Source: DTU072 sp050309775 (GTDB lineage Bacteria > Bacillota > Clostridia > Christensenellales > DTU072). Taken from it: 64,000 nt of DNA. The DNA lies in the NCBI GenBank assembly GCA_050309775.1, contig JBNRMV010000013.1, positions 124,001 through 188,000 of the forward strand. Reading direction: 5' to 3'. The notes under the pieces were generated by a model. It searched no databases and had not been told where the DNA came from. It saw only the letters and a program-made list of their open reading frames with translations. Shown here piece after piece: positions 1 through 7,481 of the stretch (position 1 is its first letter; each line of letters starts with the position of its first letter). The position numbers were made by a program, and so were the translations under genes.

Positions 1-1
1 A

Positions 2-73
2 TGCAAACATTTTTCAAAAACCAATGAGATTCTGAAGTCGCTGGGAAAGACGCCTATTGATTGGCGGATATGA
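2..73 (+). CDS. C-terminal end of an unidentified protein (partial)
   Basis: An open frame enters from the left edge and stops at TGA 71-73. The 23 visible residues end in ..LGKTPIDWRI, which reads like a normal protein tail. It would be convergent with the ArsR gene, with only three bases between the two stop codons. No family can be recognised from so little, and the frame could be chance; only the sequence to the left of the window can settle it. Confidence 0.3.
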   Translation, partial: CKHFSKTNEILKSLGKTPIDWRI

Positions 74-76
74 CGG

Positions 77-409
77 CTATTCTAGGCTCTTGACCCCCGT
101 CATCATGACTTCTCCCACATTGTTGTTGCAGATATAATAATAAAGCTGTTTGCCGCTCCTTTTGTAAGATACTATGTTGTTGTCACGCAGCAATTTAAGC
201 TGATGCGAAACAGTGCTTTGATTGAGGCTGAGCGTATCCACAAGCTCATTGACGCACATTTCGCCTACTGCAAGCGCAATTATCATTTTTATTCTTGTGA
301 TGTCAGAAAATATGTAAAAGAAGTCTGCGATGCTTGCCAACGTTTTGTGCGATGGCATGCACTCGGTTATGGTTTTTTTGTAATCGTCATACAACCTATT
401 CGATAACAT
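77..409 (-). CDS. ArsR/SmtB-family winged-helix transcriptional regulator
   Basis: This 110-residue protein is about the usual length for the ArsR/SmtB family of dimeric, often metal-sensing repressors. The recognition region is clear: ELVDTLSLNQSTVSHQLKLL, followed by a beta-wing ending SGKQLYYY. Just before it, the segment EMCVNEL matches the position of the alpha3 metal-box (ELCVCDL) of CadC/ArsR proteins but keeps only one of the two cysteines. A further Cys (C17) lies near the N-terminus. The ATG at 407-409 is preceded by a strong AGGAGG. The gene is divergent from the small Cys-rich gene at 512, so the 102-bp gap should hold both promoters and its operator. The ligand is unknown; a thiol- or metal-responsive role is inference from family and neighbours. 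Confidence 0.85.
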   Translation of the reverse strand: MLSNRLYDDYKKTITECMPSHKTLASIADFFYIFSDITRIKMIIALAVGEMCVNELVDTLSLNQSTVSHQLKLLRDNNIVSYKRSGKQLYYYICNNNVGEVMMTGVKSLE

Positions 410-423
410 ATTATTTTCCTCCT

Positions 424-433
424 ATTGTAATAA
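424..433 (+). promoter_or_regulatory. Motif ATTGTAATAA shared with the second Cys-rich gene
   Basis: This ten-base sequence sits between the divergent ArsR gene and the Cys-rich gene at 512. The identical ten bases occur at 6301-6310, upstream of the second Cys-rich gene, where they form part of a palindrome. It could be a common operator for the ArsR regulator, but in AT-rich DNA a shared 10-mer can also be chance. Confidence 0.3.
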
Positions 434-511
434 TAAATAATAATTTCTGTTGTCACAATATTGAATTATGTCGCATATTGTAAAATACCGGCTTTTTTTG
501 AAGGAGAATCT

Positions 512-703
512 ATGTGCGGAGATAATGTATTACCCATTCTATTGTTGCTTCTGGTCTGCGGCGGACAGTGCAATGACCCATGCTCGGATATGGGTGTGGC
601 GGATACCAGCACATGCAACAACAATTTAATTTTGGCTATGTGTCTTTGTATACTTGGTTTGGGCGGAGGCGGATTTTGTCCGCCCACTTGTCCCGGTATT
701 TGA
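512..703 (+). CDS. Small Cys-rich hydrophobic peptide, copy 1
   Basis: The peptide has 63 residues, starting MCGDNVLPILLLLLVCGG. The ATG at 512 was chosen over an in-frame ATG at 461 because AAGGAG lies at 501-506 with five bases of spacing. It carries eight cysteines and two hydrophobic stretches (about residues 6-16 and 37-50), the first followed by CGGQC and the second by a Gly/Cys/Pro-rich tail. The architecture (short N-terminus, a hydrophobic segment with CGG, a second hydrophobic segment, a Cys-containing tail) resembles the peptide encoded at 6340. I know no characterised family. It could be a membrane-associated, thiol- or metal-binding peptide; its position opposite an ArsR regulator supports that only indirectly. 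Confidence 0.65.
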   Translation: MCGDNVLPILLLLLVCGGQCNDPCSDMGVADTSTCNNNLILAMCLCILGLGGGGFCPPTCPGI

Positions 704-820
704 TAATAGCTGAAGTTCATATAGAATAAAGAATAAATCTCTCCGCGCAGGCAAAGCGCCGTTGATGCCGACACAAATAAAACGGAGCATATCAAAAAAA
801 GCTTTATCTCCTCCTTATGA

Positions 821-854
821 AAGTGTCGCTTGAAAAAGGTTTCAAGCGACACTT
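821..854 (-). terminator. 15-bp perfect hairpin downstream of the RND gene
   Basis: The arms AAGTGTCGCTTGAAA and TTTCAAGCGACACTT pair perfectly around an AAGG loop, about 50 bases beyond the stop of the RND transporter gene. There is no clean T-run on either strand, so it may be a processing or stabilising hairpin rather than an intrinsic terminator. Its core TGTCGCTTGA/TCAAGCGACA is the same as the stem of the trxB terminator at 18730-18755. Confidence 0.5.
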
Positions 855-904
855 CATAATTTTGCGATAACAATAAACGGACTAATTCCGCCAACGCAAG
901 AATG

Positions 905-3900
905 TTATTCTTTCGGCGGCTTTCTCCTGCTTGGCTTTTTGTTGTACCTCAATGATTGGGTATCAATAAACTTTGATTTCTTTTCGTTCTTTCGACGGGG
1001 CGCCAATGAAGTCTCTATGTCCTTGTTGATTTCCACCAGGGCTTCATCCAAACTTGCTCCCGGCAGTATGTCATTGATGATATTCTCTGAGCTGCCCGAA
1101 AGTATGTCTTCAACCTCTGTCGTCGTAATGAGGTCTATGTCCTTGTCCATAAATGCCCTCGTCCTTTCGGTCTGCTTGGCTTTTTTATTAAAGATATCAA
1201 ATATAATAGGTACAATGTACAGCGTCAGGAATGTCGAATAAACCAATCCGCCGATTGTGGCTATTGCCAGCGGCCGCAACATTGCTCCGCCCTCGGATTT
1301 GTCGGCGGCGGTTATGATAAGCGCAAATATAGTCGTCATAGCCGTCATAAGAATGGGGCGCAGTCTGTCCATTCCCGTACGCAACAGCGCCATTCTTCTT
1401 GGCACATTGCTTTGAATGAGCTGGTTGCAGTAGTCTACAAAAACAATACCGTTGTTGACAACAATGCCCATCAAGACAATAAGCCCTATCATAGCCATGA
1501 CGCTCATTCCCAGATTTGCCATGAACAGCGCGGCAACACAGCCCGTAAACGCCAGCGGCAGTGTAAACATAATAATAAAAGGAGATTTCAGCGACTGGAA
1601 CTGCGCCACCATCACCAAATAAATAAATACTATGGCAAGCGCCAACACAAGGTAAAGTGTATCAAATACTTCGTCTACATACTGATTGCCGATTGTGGTA
1701 TCAAGCGTCACGCCAGTGGGTGCGGTATATTGCTCTTTCAGCATTTTCAATACCTTGTCTGACATTTCGTTGCCGTTTACCCCATTTGCAAATGTAAGGC
1801 TGATTGATTCCACACGGCGCTTGTTTTCGTGGCTTATGGAGTCGTAGCCATCGGAGGTCAACAGTCCCACAGGCACTTTGTCAGTCAATATATCGGTGCG
1901 GTAGACGATTTTTCCTTCGTCGTCTTTTATGAAGCACTCATCGTCCAGCAACTTATAAAGCGGCACTACCCCTGCCGGAGCCGACGGGTCCAGCATGTTG
2001 GCGGTGTGTATGTCAAAGGTGACTATATCAAATTCCTTTACTCTGTCAACATTGTAATATATCTCTTGCCCCGTAAGCGTAAAGCTGATTTGTTCATACG
2101 CCACGCTCTTGTTTGCGCCTTCCTTTGTTAAGATATAGCTGAATGTGTCGCCGTCTTTGCTTAGAGGAATCTTGCCCTGTTCGGCTATAAATATGTTTGA
2201 TAGCCCTTTCTTTATGTAAATTCCTTTATTGTGGGTATTTGTAACAAAGTACTCGTTGACGGATTGCGTGTCGTCGGCAGCTCTGTTGTTCAGCACATAT
2301 ACCGGCACTTCTGCGCCATTTTTGTCTTTTGTGACATACCAGCTGCTTACTTTGAAGTCTGTCGTATATATGTACACATCAAACATACTTGTATCGCCGC
2401 TGTTTTCGACAAGGTTCAGCGTATGCGAAACCCCTGCCTCGGCAAGCGCGCTTTGAATTTGCAAAAAGACCTGCGCCACGGTCAAGCCATACCGATTGGC
2501 TTTTGATTTGTCAATCTTTATGCGGTACTCCTCGACAGTATCATCGCCGCTTATGGCAACATTTTCTATGCCGTCAATATATATCGGGTCGCCTTTTGCA
2601 TCAGTCATTGCGTTGCCTGAGGCGTCTTTCTTTATGAAAAGATTTTTAATCCGCCTTGCTTCGGCTTTCATTGTATCAAGGTCTTTGCCGTACAATTTAA
2701 GCGTTTGGTCGCCGCCAAGTATGTTCAGGTCGGATATGAAGTTGCTGCTGCCTGCCTTTACGACATACAGCCCTTTTGTCTTGTTCATGTCATTCAACGC
2801 GGCATTGAGCTTTTTGCTGAGGTCTATTGAGCCTGAACTCCTTTGCTTTTCGGGAACAAGTTTTATGTTGGCAGAGAGGTTAAGTCCGCCCATGGAGAAT
2901 CCTGCAATGGACATTCCGCTACTTTGCGCTATGCCCACCGATTCTATGACATCATACTTCTTTGTCTCTTCAATAATGTTTTCTATCGCCATAGCCACGA
3001 CATCGTCATAGGTCAGATATGGCTCGTCAATAGGTTTCTCGGCATTGTAGCGGTCGATAGCTACTTTGTTTATTTCGGTATCAATAGACACCGCCCCCGA
3101 TTCAGCCTCGGGGAACAATTCCGTATCCATTTGGAACAGCGCAAATACACTGCCTGCAAACAGCACGGCTACAAGAATGAGCGGCACGGCCTTGTGCTTC
3201 AGGAAGAAGTTCAGACTCCTTGCGTAACTTTTTTTAATAAAGAATAACACCTTTGTGTCGGGTTTGGCAGGTTTTTTCAATATTGTTGAAGTTGCCATAG
3301 GCACCAGCGTAAGCGCAACAATAAGGCTGGCAAGCAAAGAGAATGTAATGGTCAGCGCCATATCGGTGAATATCTGTTTTGTCAACCCTTCAATAAAGGC
3401 TATCGGTACAAACACAATTACTGTTGTCAATGTCGACGCCACAATAGCCGCCGTCACCTGTTTTGCGCCTTGGATAGACGCCACAAAGATATTTTTGCCT
3501 TGCGCGCGCATTCGGTAAATATTTTCTATGATAACGATAGAGTTATCGACAAGCATGCCCACTCCCAGCACCAGTCCGCCCATGGATACCACATTGAGGG
3601 TAATGCCGGCAAAATACATCATAACAAAGGTGGCAACAACGCTTATTACTATCGAAAAGCCCACAACAACCGTGGCTTTCAGCTCTTTTAGGAATAGCAA
3701 CAGTATGGCAACGGCAAGCAAACCGCCATAAATAAGGTTTTCTATAACGGAATTCAACATAAAGTCTATATATTCGCCGTCATTCGCCAAAATAGTATAA
3801 CTAAATCCAGGCGTTCTTTTTTGCTCGGCTTCAAGAAAAGCGGCTATCAATTTTGTCGTTTCTGCCGTAGACTTGTCAGGCTCTTTGTCTATTGAAATGT

Positions 3901-6136
3901 TTACGGCATCGGAGGGAGTCAGCGTTCCGTTTATCCTCTTCATCAATGTAGTGGTTTGTTGTGTGGAATCGTCAAGAAAAGTAATGTCTGCGATAGCGCC
4001 CATCTTCAACGGTATTATGGCGCTGTCGTCCAGCTCGGCAATAGTTGCTTTCAAAGCAACAAAATCAACGCTGTATGTGGCATTGTCGGGAATTGTGCCG
4101 TTGACAGCCTCTGGAATGACGACTGCGTCCGGACTGAACAAATCCAACAAAGCTATTGCGCCTCTTATATAATTTGAGATATCGCTCTTGCTTCTTTCAC
4201 GGAATACCTGTTCTATGGCGTCCTGAACATCTGCGTCAAGACTGTCTATCGCCGCTCTTATTATGTCCGTAAAGGTTGGCGCCGTTGCCGCATCTCCGGC
4301 ATCTTTTATTTGCGCCTCCCAATCCTCGGGCAAGTCGTCCTGCCATTCCGCCGGCATGTTGTCGGCAAAAATGTAGAGCAACTGTTTTACTAAATCGTTC
4401 GTCGGAGCGTAGCCCGGCATCGACCAGTTCGGGTCAATCTCCTGCTCATAAATATCCCTAAGCTCCGTTTGCCAACCGTCGGGCAGATTCTCTTTTATGG
4501 TATCGGGCAGCGCAAGTTCGGCTATGCCGACATAAGTCTGTGCCAGTTCTTGCGGAATGTTCGTAACAACAAAGCCGGCTTTCAAATTGTCAATTTCGGT
4601 AATGTCGTCTTGCGTCAGATTGAGCTCAAAACATTCTTTGAAAAGCTCCAGCGCGTCTACTCTCCAGTTCACCGTAAAACCGTTGTTCCATGCCGCGGGG
4701 GAATTTTCCATAAGATAATCTATGAATGTGCCGTTCCAATCCTCGGGAAGCTGTTCTACTATGTCCTGCGGTAGAGTTACGGATGTCCAAAGCGCCACTG
4801 CCGAAGCCGTGCCATAGCCTATACCCGTGGCGTCAGGAGCTTCCGGTGTGCCGTATATTTCATAAATTGCATCAATTAGGCTCTGCAATTGCGCTTCGGT
4901 AAATGTAACCTTGCCGTTTGTGGCAACGGATATGAGCGTCAATATGCTTTGTACCTGGTCTATTCTGGTCGACAGCTCTGCGCCCAAATCAAAACTGACT
5001 ACGGGTAAATCTATGAGTTCGCCCCTGCTTTTTACTGTGGTACCTATCTTTACGATATATGAAAGCGCGCCCTTTTGAATACTGCCTGACGGCATGTCAA
5101 AATCCTGAGCGTACAACAACTGCCCCAACAAGTCGGGGGATATAAATTCAGTAAGGCTGCCTATTTGTGAATTCAAGAATGAAATCAAAGACTCTTTTAC
5201 TATTTGGTCTATAAAATCAGAAAATATCCTCTTTGAGTCATCGTTGTCATAAAGTATAAACTTGTTTGAAATAATCTCCTCGGCTCTTTGAATGGCTATG
5301 GAGTACGCTACGGAGTTCGGATCTTCCAGATTTATTATCATCAGATTTGTGATAATCTTCATGAATTCATAGTCTTGGTTTTCTTCACTCCATTGCTGTG
5401 AGTCACGAAGCACCTCAACAACACCTTCTATAAGTTTTTCAGGTGTGACATCGTCCAAATCCACGGCTGCGGCAAGTTCCAGGCGCAACTCCTCTTTTAT
5501 GCCGGAGGGCAATGCCAAAGACATATTCAGTAATTCTGTCAGATAGTCCAGCAAGGAGACGGCTATTTTTTGGTCATTTATGTTTATGTAGGCAAGATTT
5601 GTTATGAGTCCGTTTGTATTTATGTTGGCAACGCCGTCTATGCCGCCGATTTGTTCAATAACATTGCTCAAATAGGTATTGGACTCTTTTATGGTTTCTC
5701 CGTCTTTTGCTATGCTGACGCGCATAATAGGCAGCATGGACGGATTTATTTTCAAAACAATGGGGTCCTGAAGCAGGTCGTCATTCGGCAAAGAAACTAG
5801 GTCAAGCGCTGCTTTGACATCAGAATAGCATCTGTCCACTTCTGCGTCATAATCAAATTCCAATATTATCATAGAAAAATGCTCGGACGAAGTCGATGAC
5901 ATTGACTTAATTTTGGCAACTGTGCTTAATCCGTTCTCCAGCGGTGTGGTCAGCGTCTTTTCGACTTCCTCGGGCGCTGCGCCGGGGTTTATGGTGACGA
6001 CAACAATATACGGCAAATTCATCGACGGCAGCAGGTCAACGCCGGTATTTACATACGACACCACTCCTAGTATGATAACAATGATGATTCCCACGATGAC
6101 CGTAAATGGTTTTTTGACACTTATTTTTGAGAGCAT
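905..6136 (-). CDS. Oversized RND-family (AcrB/SwrC-like) transporter
   Basis: At 1743 residues this is far longer than the roughly 1030 usual for RND pumps, which export lipids, drugs or peptides using the proton gradient. The ends and membrane parts are canonical: a first TM at residues 9-30, then TGVDLLPSMNLP and PGAAPEEVEK; a TM bundle from about 797, with VDN at 864-866 in TM4; a mirrored second half (TM near GSVFALFQMDTELFP, later QFQSLKSPFIIMFTLPLAF). The extra length lies in the extracytoplasmic porter domain, with inserts at about residues 200-345 and 385-705 and another in the second half. The second insert repeats LPEDW/LPDGW-type segments. TM4 has Asp-Asn rather than the Asp-Asp of AcrB. 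There is no adaptor gene beside it. The substrate is unknown; flanking Cys-rich peptides and ArsR could suggest thiol or metal stress. Confidence 0.9.
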   Translation of the reverse strand: MLSKISVKKPFTVIVGIIIVIILGVVSYVNTGVDLLPSMNLPYIVVVTINPGAAPEEVEKTLTTPLENGLSTVAKIKSMSSTSSEHFSMIILEFDYDAEVDRCYSDVKAALDLVSLPNDDLLQDPIVLKINPSMLPIMRVSIAKDGETIKESNTYLSNVIEQIGGIDGVANINTNGLITNLAYININDQKIAVSLLDYLTELLNMSLALPSGIKEELRLELAAAVDLDDVTPEKLIEGVVEVLRDSQQWSEENQDYEFMKIITNLMIINLEDPNSVAYSIAIQRAEEIISNKFILYDNDDSKRIFSDFIDQIVKESLISFLNSQIGSLTEFISPDLLGQLLYAQDFDMPSGSIQKGALSYIVKIGTTVKSRGELIDLPVVSFDLGAELSTRIDQVQSILTLISVATNGKVTFTEAQLQSLIDAIYEIYGTPEAPDATGIGYGTASAVALWTSVTLPQDIVEQLPEDWNGTFIDYLMENSPAAWNNGFTVNWRVDALELFKECFELNLTQDDITEIDNLKAGFVVTNIPQELAQTYVGIAELALPDTIKENLPDGWQTELRDIYEQEIDPNWSMPGYAPTNDLVKQLLYIFADNMPAEWQDDLPEDWEAQIKDAGDAATAPTFTDIIRAAIDSLDADVQDAIEQVFRERSKSDISNYIRGAIALLDLFSPDAVVIPEAVNGTIPDNATYSVDFVALKATIAELDDSAIIPLKMGAIADITFLDDSTQQTTTLMKRINGTLTPSDAVNISIDKEPDKSTAETTKLIAAFLEAEQKRTPGFSYTILANDGEYIDFMLNSVIENLIYGGLLAVAILLLFLKELKATVVVGFSIVISVVATFVMMYFAGITLNVVSMGGLVLGVGMLVDNSIVIIENIYRMRAQGKNIFVASIQGAKQVTAAIVASTLTTVIVFVPIAFIEGLTKQIFTDMALTITFSLLASLIVALTLVPMATSTILKKPAKPDTKVLFFIKKSYARSLNFFLKHKAVPLILVAVLFAGSVFALFQMDTELFPEAESGAVSIDTEINKVAIDRYNAEKPIDEPYLTYDDVVAMAIENIIEETKKYDVIESVGIAQSSGMSIAGFSMGGLNLSANIKLVPEKQRSSGSIDLSKKLNAALNDMNKTKGLYVVKAGSSNFISDLNILGGDQTLKLYGKDLDTMKAEARRIKNLFIKKDASGNAMTDAKGDPIYIDGIENVAISGDDTVEEYRIKIDKSKANRYGLTVAQVFLQIQSALAEAGVSHTLNLVENSGDTSMFDVYIYTTDFKVSSWYVTKDKNGAEVPVYVLNNRAADDTQSVNEYFVTNTHNKGIYIKKGLSNIFIAEQGKIPLSKDGDTFSYILTKEGANKSVAYEQISFTLTGQEIYYNVDRVKEFDIVTFDIHTANMLDPSAPAGVVPLYKLLDDECFIKDDEGKIVYRTDILTDKVPVGLLTSDGYDSISHENKRRVESISLTFANGVNGNEMSDKVLKMLKEQYTAPTGVTLDTTIGNQYVDEVFDTLYLVLALAIVFIYLVMVAQFQSLKSPFIIMFTLPLAFTGCVAALFMANLGMSVMAMIGLIVLMGIVVNNGIVFVDYCNQLIQSNVPRRMALLRTGMDRLRPILMTAMTTIFALIITAADKSEGGAMLRPLAIATIGGLVYSTFLTLYIVPIIFDIFNKKAKQTERTRAFMDKDIDLITTTEVEDILSGSSENIINDILPGASLDEALVEINKDIETSLAPRRKNEKKSKFIDTQSLRYNKKPSRRKPPKE

Positions 6137-6170
6137 AAGACCTTTCCTAAAATATTTTAATACATAGTAA

Positions 6171-6199
6171 ATTGTATTGCATTAAGGTAGTAAAGTCAA
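6171..6199 (-). promoter_or_regulatory. Promoter of the RND gene
   Basis: On the minus strand TTGACT (6194-6199) is followed after 17 bases by TACAAT (6171-6176). This gives a leader of roughly 30 bases before the RND start codon at 6136, which is preceded by AGGAAAGG. Confidence 0.65.
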
Positions 6200-6301
6200 G
6201 ATTTATATTTAGTAAATCCCCTGTTAGTCAAGCCTTCCGGCAAAAATATATTTCAGCCTTAGTGTTATGGAACAATTAAAATATTTTCCTCATAATGTGT
6301 A

Positions 6302-6318
6302 TTGTAATAAAATTACAA
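6302..6318 (+). promoter_or_regulatory. Palindrome upstream of the second Cys-rich gene
   Basis: The perfect seven-base arms TTGTAAT and ATTACAA are separated by AAA. The left arm overlaps the ATTGTAATAA motif that also occurs at 424-433. The site lies about 20 bases before the start codon at 6340, where a repressor could block transcription. No strong promoter is visible just upstream. Confidence 0.4.
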
Positions 6319-6339
6319 ATTTATAGGGAGGTTTTATAT

Positions 6340-6543
6340 ATGGGCGGATTTGGCAATTTCTTTGGCGGAAACAGCTGCGGCTTCAACACCTGCAATGACA
6401 ACAAAGACTGTTTCGGCGGATGCGATAGCATACTTTGGCTATTACTTATCCTTAGCTGCTGTGGCGGATGCAACATTTGTGGCATACTTCCATGGATACT
6501 TATTCTTTGCTGCTGCTGCAAACCTGACGGCAGATGCAACTAA
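6340..6543 (+). CDS. Small Cys-rich hydrophobic peptide, copy 2
   Basis: The peptide has 67 residues and starts MGGFGNFFGGNSCGF. The ATG at 6340 follows AGGGAGG with good spacing and is preferred over an in-frame ATG at 6295. It has thirteen cysteines, mostly in the clusters SCCGGCNICG and LCCCCKPDGRC, with two hydrophobic stretches (SILWLLLIL and ILPWILIL). The layout resembles the peptide at 512: short hydrophobic segments alternating with Cys/Gly patches. It is transcribed away from the RND gene and ends in its own hairpin. Function is unknown; the density of paired cysteines suggests metal or iron-sulfur binding or disulfide-linked packing at the membrane. The relation between the two peptides rests on pattern, not on an alignment. 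Confidence 0.7.
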   Translation: MGGFGNFFGGNSCGFNTCNDNKDCFGGCDSILWLLLILSCCGGCNICGILPWILILCCCCKPDGRCN

Positions 6544-6553
6544 CCCAATCGGC

Positions 6554-6577
6554 AAGGGGAGCTTCATAGCTCCCCTT
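6554..6577 (+). terminator. Terminator of the second Cys-rich gene
   Basis: The arms AAGGGGAGC and GCTCCCCTT flank a six-base loop just after the stop codon, followed by TCTAAATAATAAT. The T-run is weak but the stem is strong and GC-rich. Confidence 0.6.
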
Positions 6578-6615
6578 TCTAAATAATAATCATACTTTTT
6601 ACCTGAATAAAAACC

Positions 6616-7347
6616 TTACGCAATGACCCTCAATACCACTCCGATAATGGCCATAACAGAGGCGCCCCCTGCAAGAAATAATATAATCCTAAACAACTTC
6701 TGAGCAAGACTTTTGTTTTCACCCTCAAAAGGTGACTTTTTTGCTTGTTGTCTGATTTGCTGCTCAACTTCTTCGGTGACTTCGGCAAAGTCCGCAGGCT
6801 GTTCGCCCTCTTCGTACATGAGATAATATGCCGGCGCTTCGGGGTGGTCGGAAATCAACTGCTTTGGCGGCAGTTTTATGACGCTGCCAAACATTATGAT
6901 ATCTCCGGCTCCGCCCGATACCAAAGAGGCAAAAAGCAATACCCATACGAAGTTGCCCAAAAAAGTAGCAATAATCAGCGGAATAAAGCCCGTAATAATG
7001 ACCGGTGCAATCAGCGCCATGGCGTATGCCCTTGCGCTCATAGGCTTTGCGCAGGCGCAATAAAGCATGCCCTGCTTGGGCGCCATGCCGAAACGCACTT
7101 CTTTAATCGACGCCTTGCCGAAAATAATAAAGCCGACGGCATGCAACAATTCATGTATGCCGGTCAGCGCAATCAACAGCGCCATAATAATCAGCAGTTC
7201 AAAAAATATGTTGCCCGTAATAGGCGGATTTTTGAAGAATATCAGATTTATGGGCAAGCATACCGCCAAAGATATCAACAAAAGTATCAGTGAAAAGTTT
7301 ATTATCTTTGCCGAGTCAAAAACCACAAGTTGTTTTTTGTATTCCAT
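6616..7347 (-). CDS. DUF3267-type membrane zinc metallopeptidase (putative)
   Basis: This 243-residue integral membrane protein carries a HELLHAVGF motif, an HExxH zinc site, inside its second hydrophobic region. Hydrophobic helices precede and follow it (FSLILLLISLAVCLPINLIFF, LLIIMALLIALTGI, MALIAPVIITGFIPLIIATFLG, and a C-terminal one ending VIGVVLRV-like). This layout is that of the DUF3267 putative zincins. No substrate is known for the family. The ATG at 7347 is preferred over an upstream TTG at 7362 because GAGG then sits nine bases upstream. An Asp/Glu-rich cytoplasmic loop (about residues 180-210) precedes the last helix. The gene stands alone, convergent with the Cys-rich gene at 6340. 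Membrane location is near certain; proteolytic activity is inferred from the motif. Confidence 0.75.
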   Translation of the reverse strand: MEYKKQLVVFDSAKIINFSLILLLISLAVCLPINLIFFKNPPITGNIFFELLIIMALLIALTGIHELLHAVGFIIFGKASIKEVRFGMAPKQGMLYCACAKPMSARAYAMALIAPVIITGFIPLIIATFLGNFVWVLLFASLVSGGAGDIIMFGSVIKLPPKQLISDHPEAPAYYLMYEEGEQPADFAEVTEEVEQQIRQQAKKSPFEGENKSLAQKLFRIILFLAGGASVMAIIGVVLRVIA

Positions 7348-7442
7348 AGTTATGTTCCTCAAAAATTATTATAAATGAAATCTTTCTTTATATCAAGTTA
7401 TAGGTCGGTTTATCAATGTTATATTTTCATATTTTTGGCAAT

Positions 7443-7477
7443 AAAAAAAGGCGATGCTTGGCGCCTCGCCTTTTTTT
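7443..7477 (-). terminator. Terminator of rny
   Basis: A 12-bp stem (AAAAAAAGGCGA paired with TCGCCTTTTTTT) encloses an 11-base loop just beyond the rny stop codon. The U-run works on both strands, so it can stop transcription in either direction. Confidence 0.9.
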
Positions 7478-7481
7478 GTTT

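Noticed and set aside
466..894. 142-codon frame on the minus strand across the first Cys-rich gene and the hairpin
   Set aside because: It runs through the perfect 15-bp hairpin and antisense to a peptide with a strong ribosome site; its own start has no ribosome site. An AAGGAGGAG on the minus strand near 808-816 is not followed by a well-placed start codon.
1412..5800. Many plus-strand frames of 70-170 codons inside the RND gene
   Set aside because: They lack ribosome sites and are shadows of a continuous 1743-residue frame with recognisable RND motifs.
6616..7060. Alternative 98-codon frame inside the DUF3267 gene
   Set aside because: It has no ribosome site and conflicts with the frame carrying the HELLH motif and TM helices.
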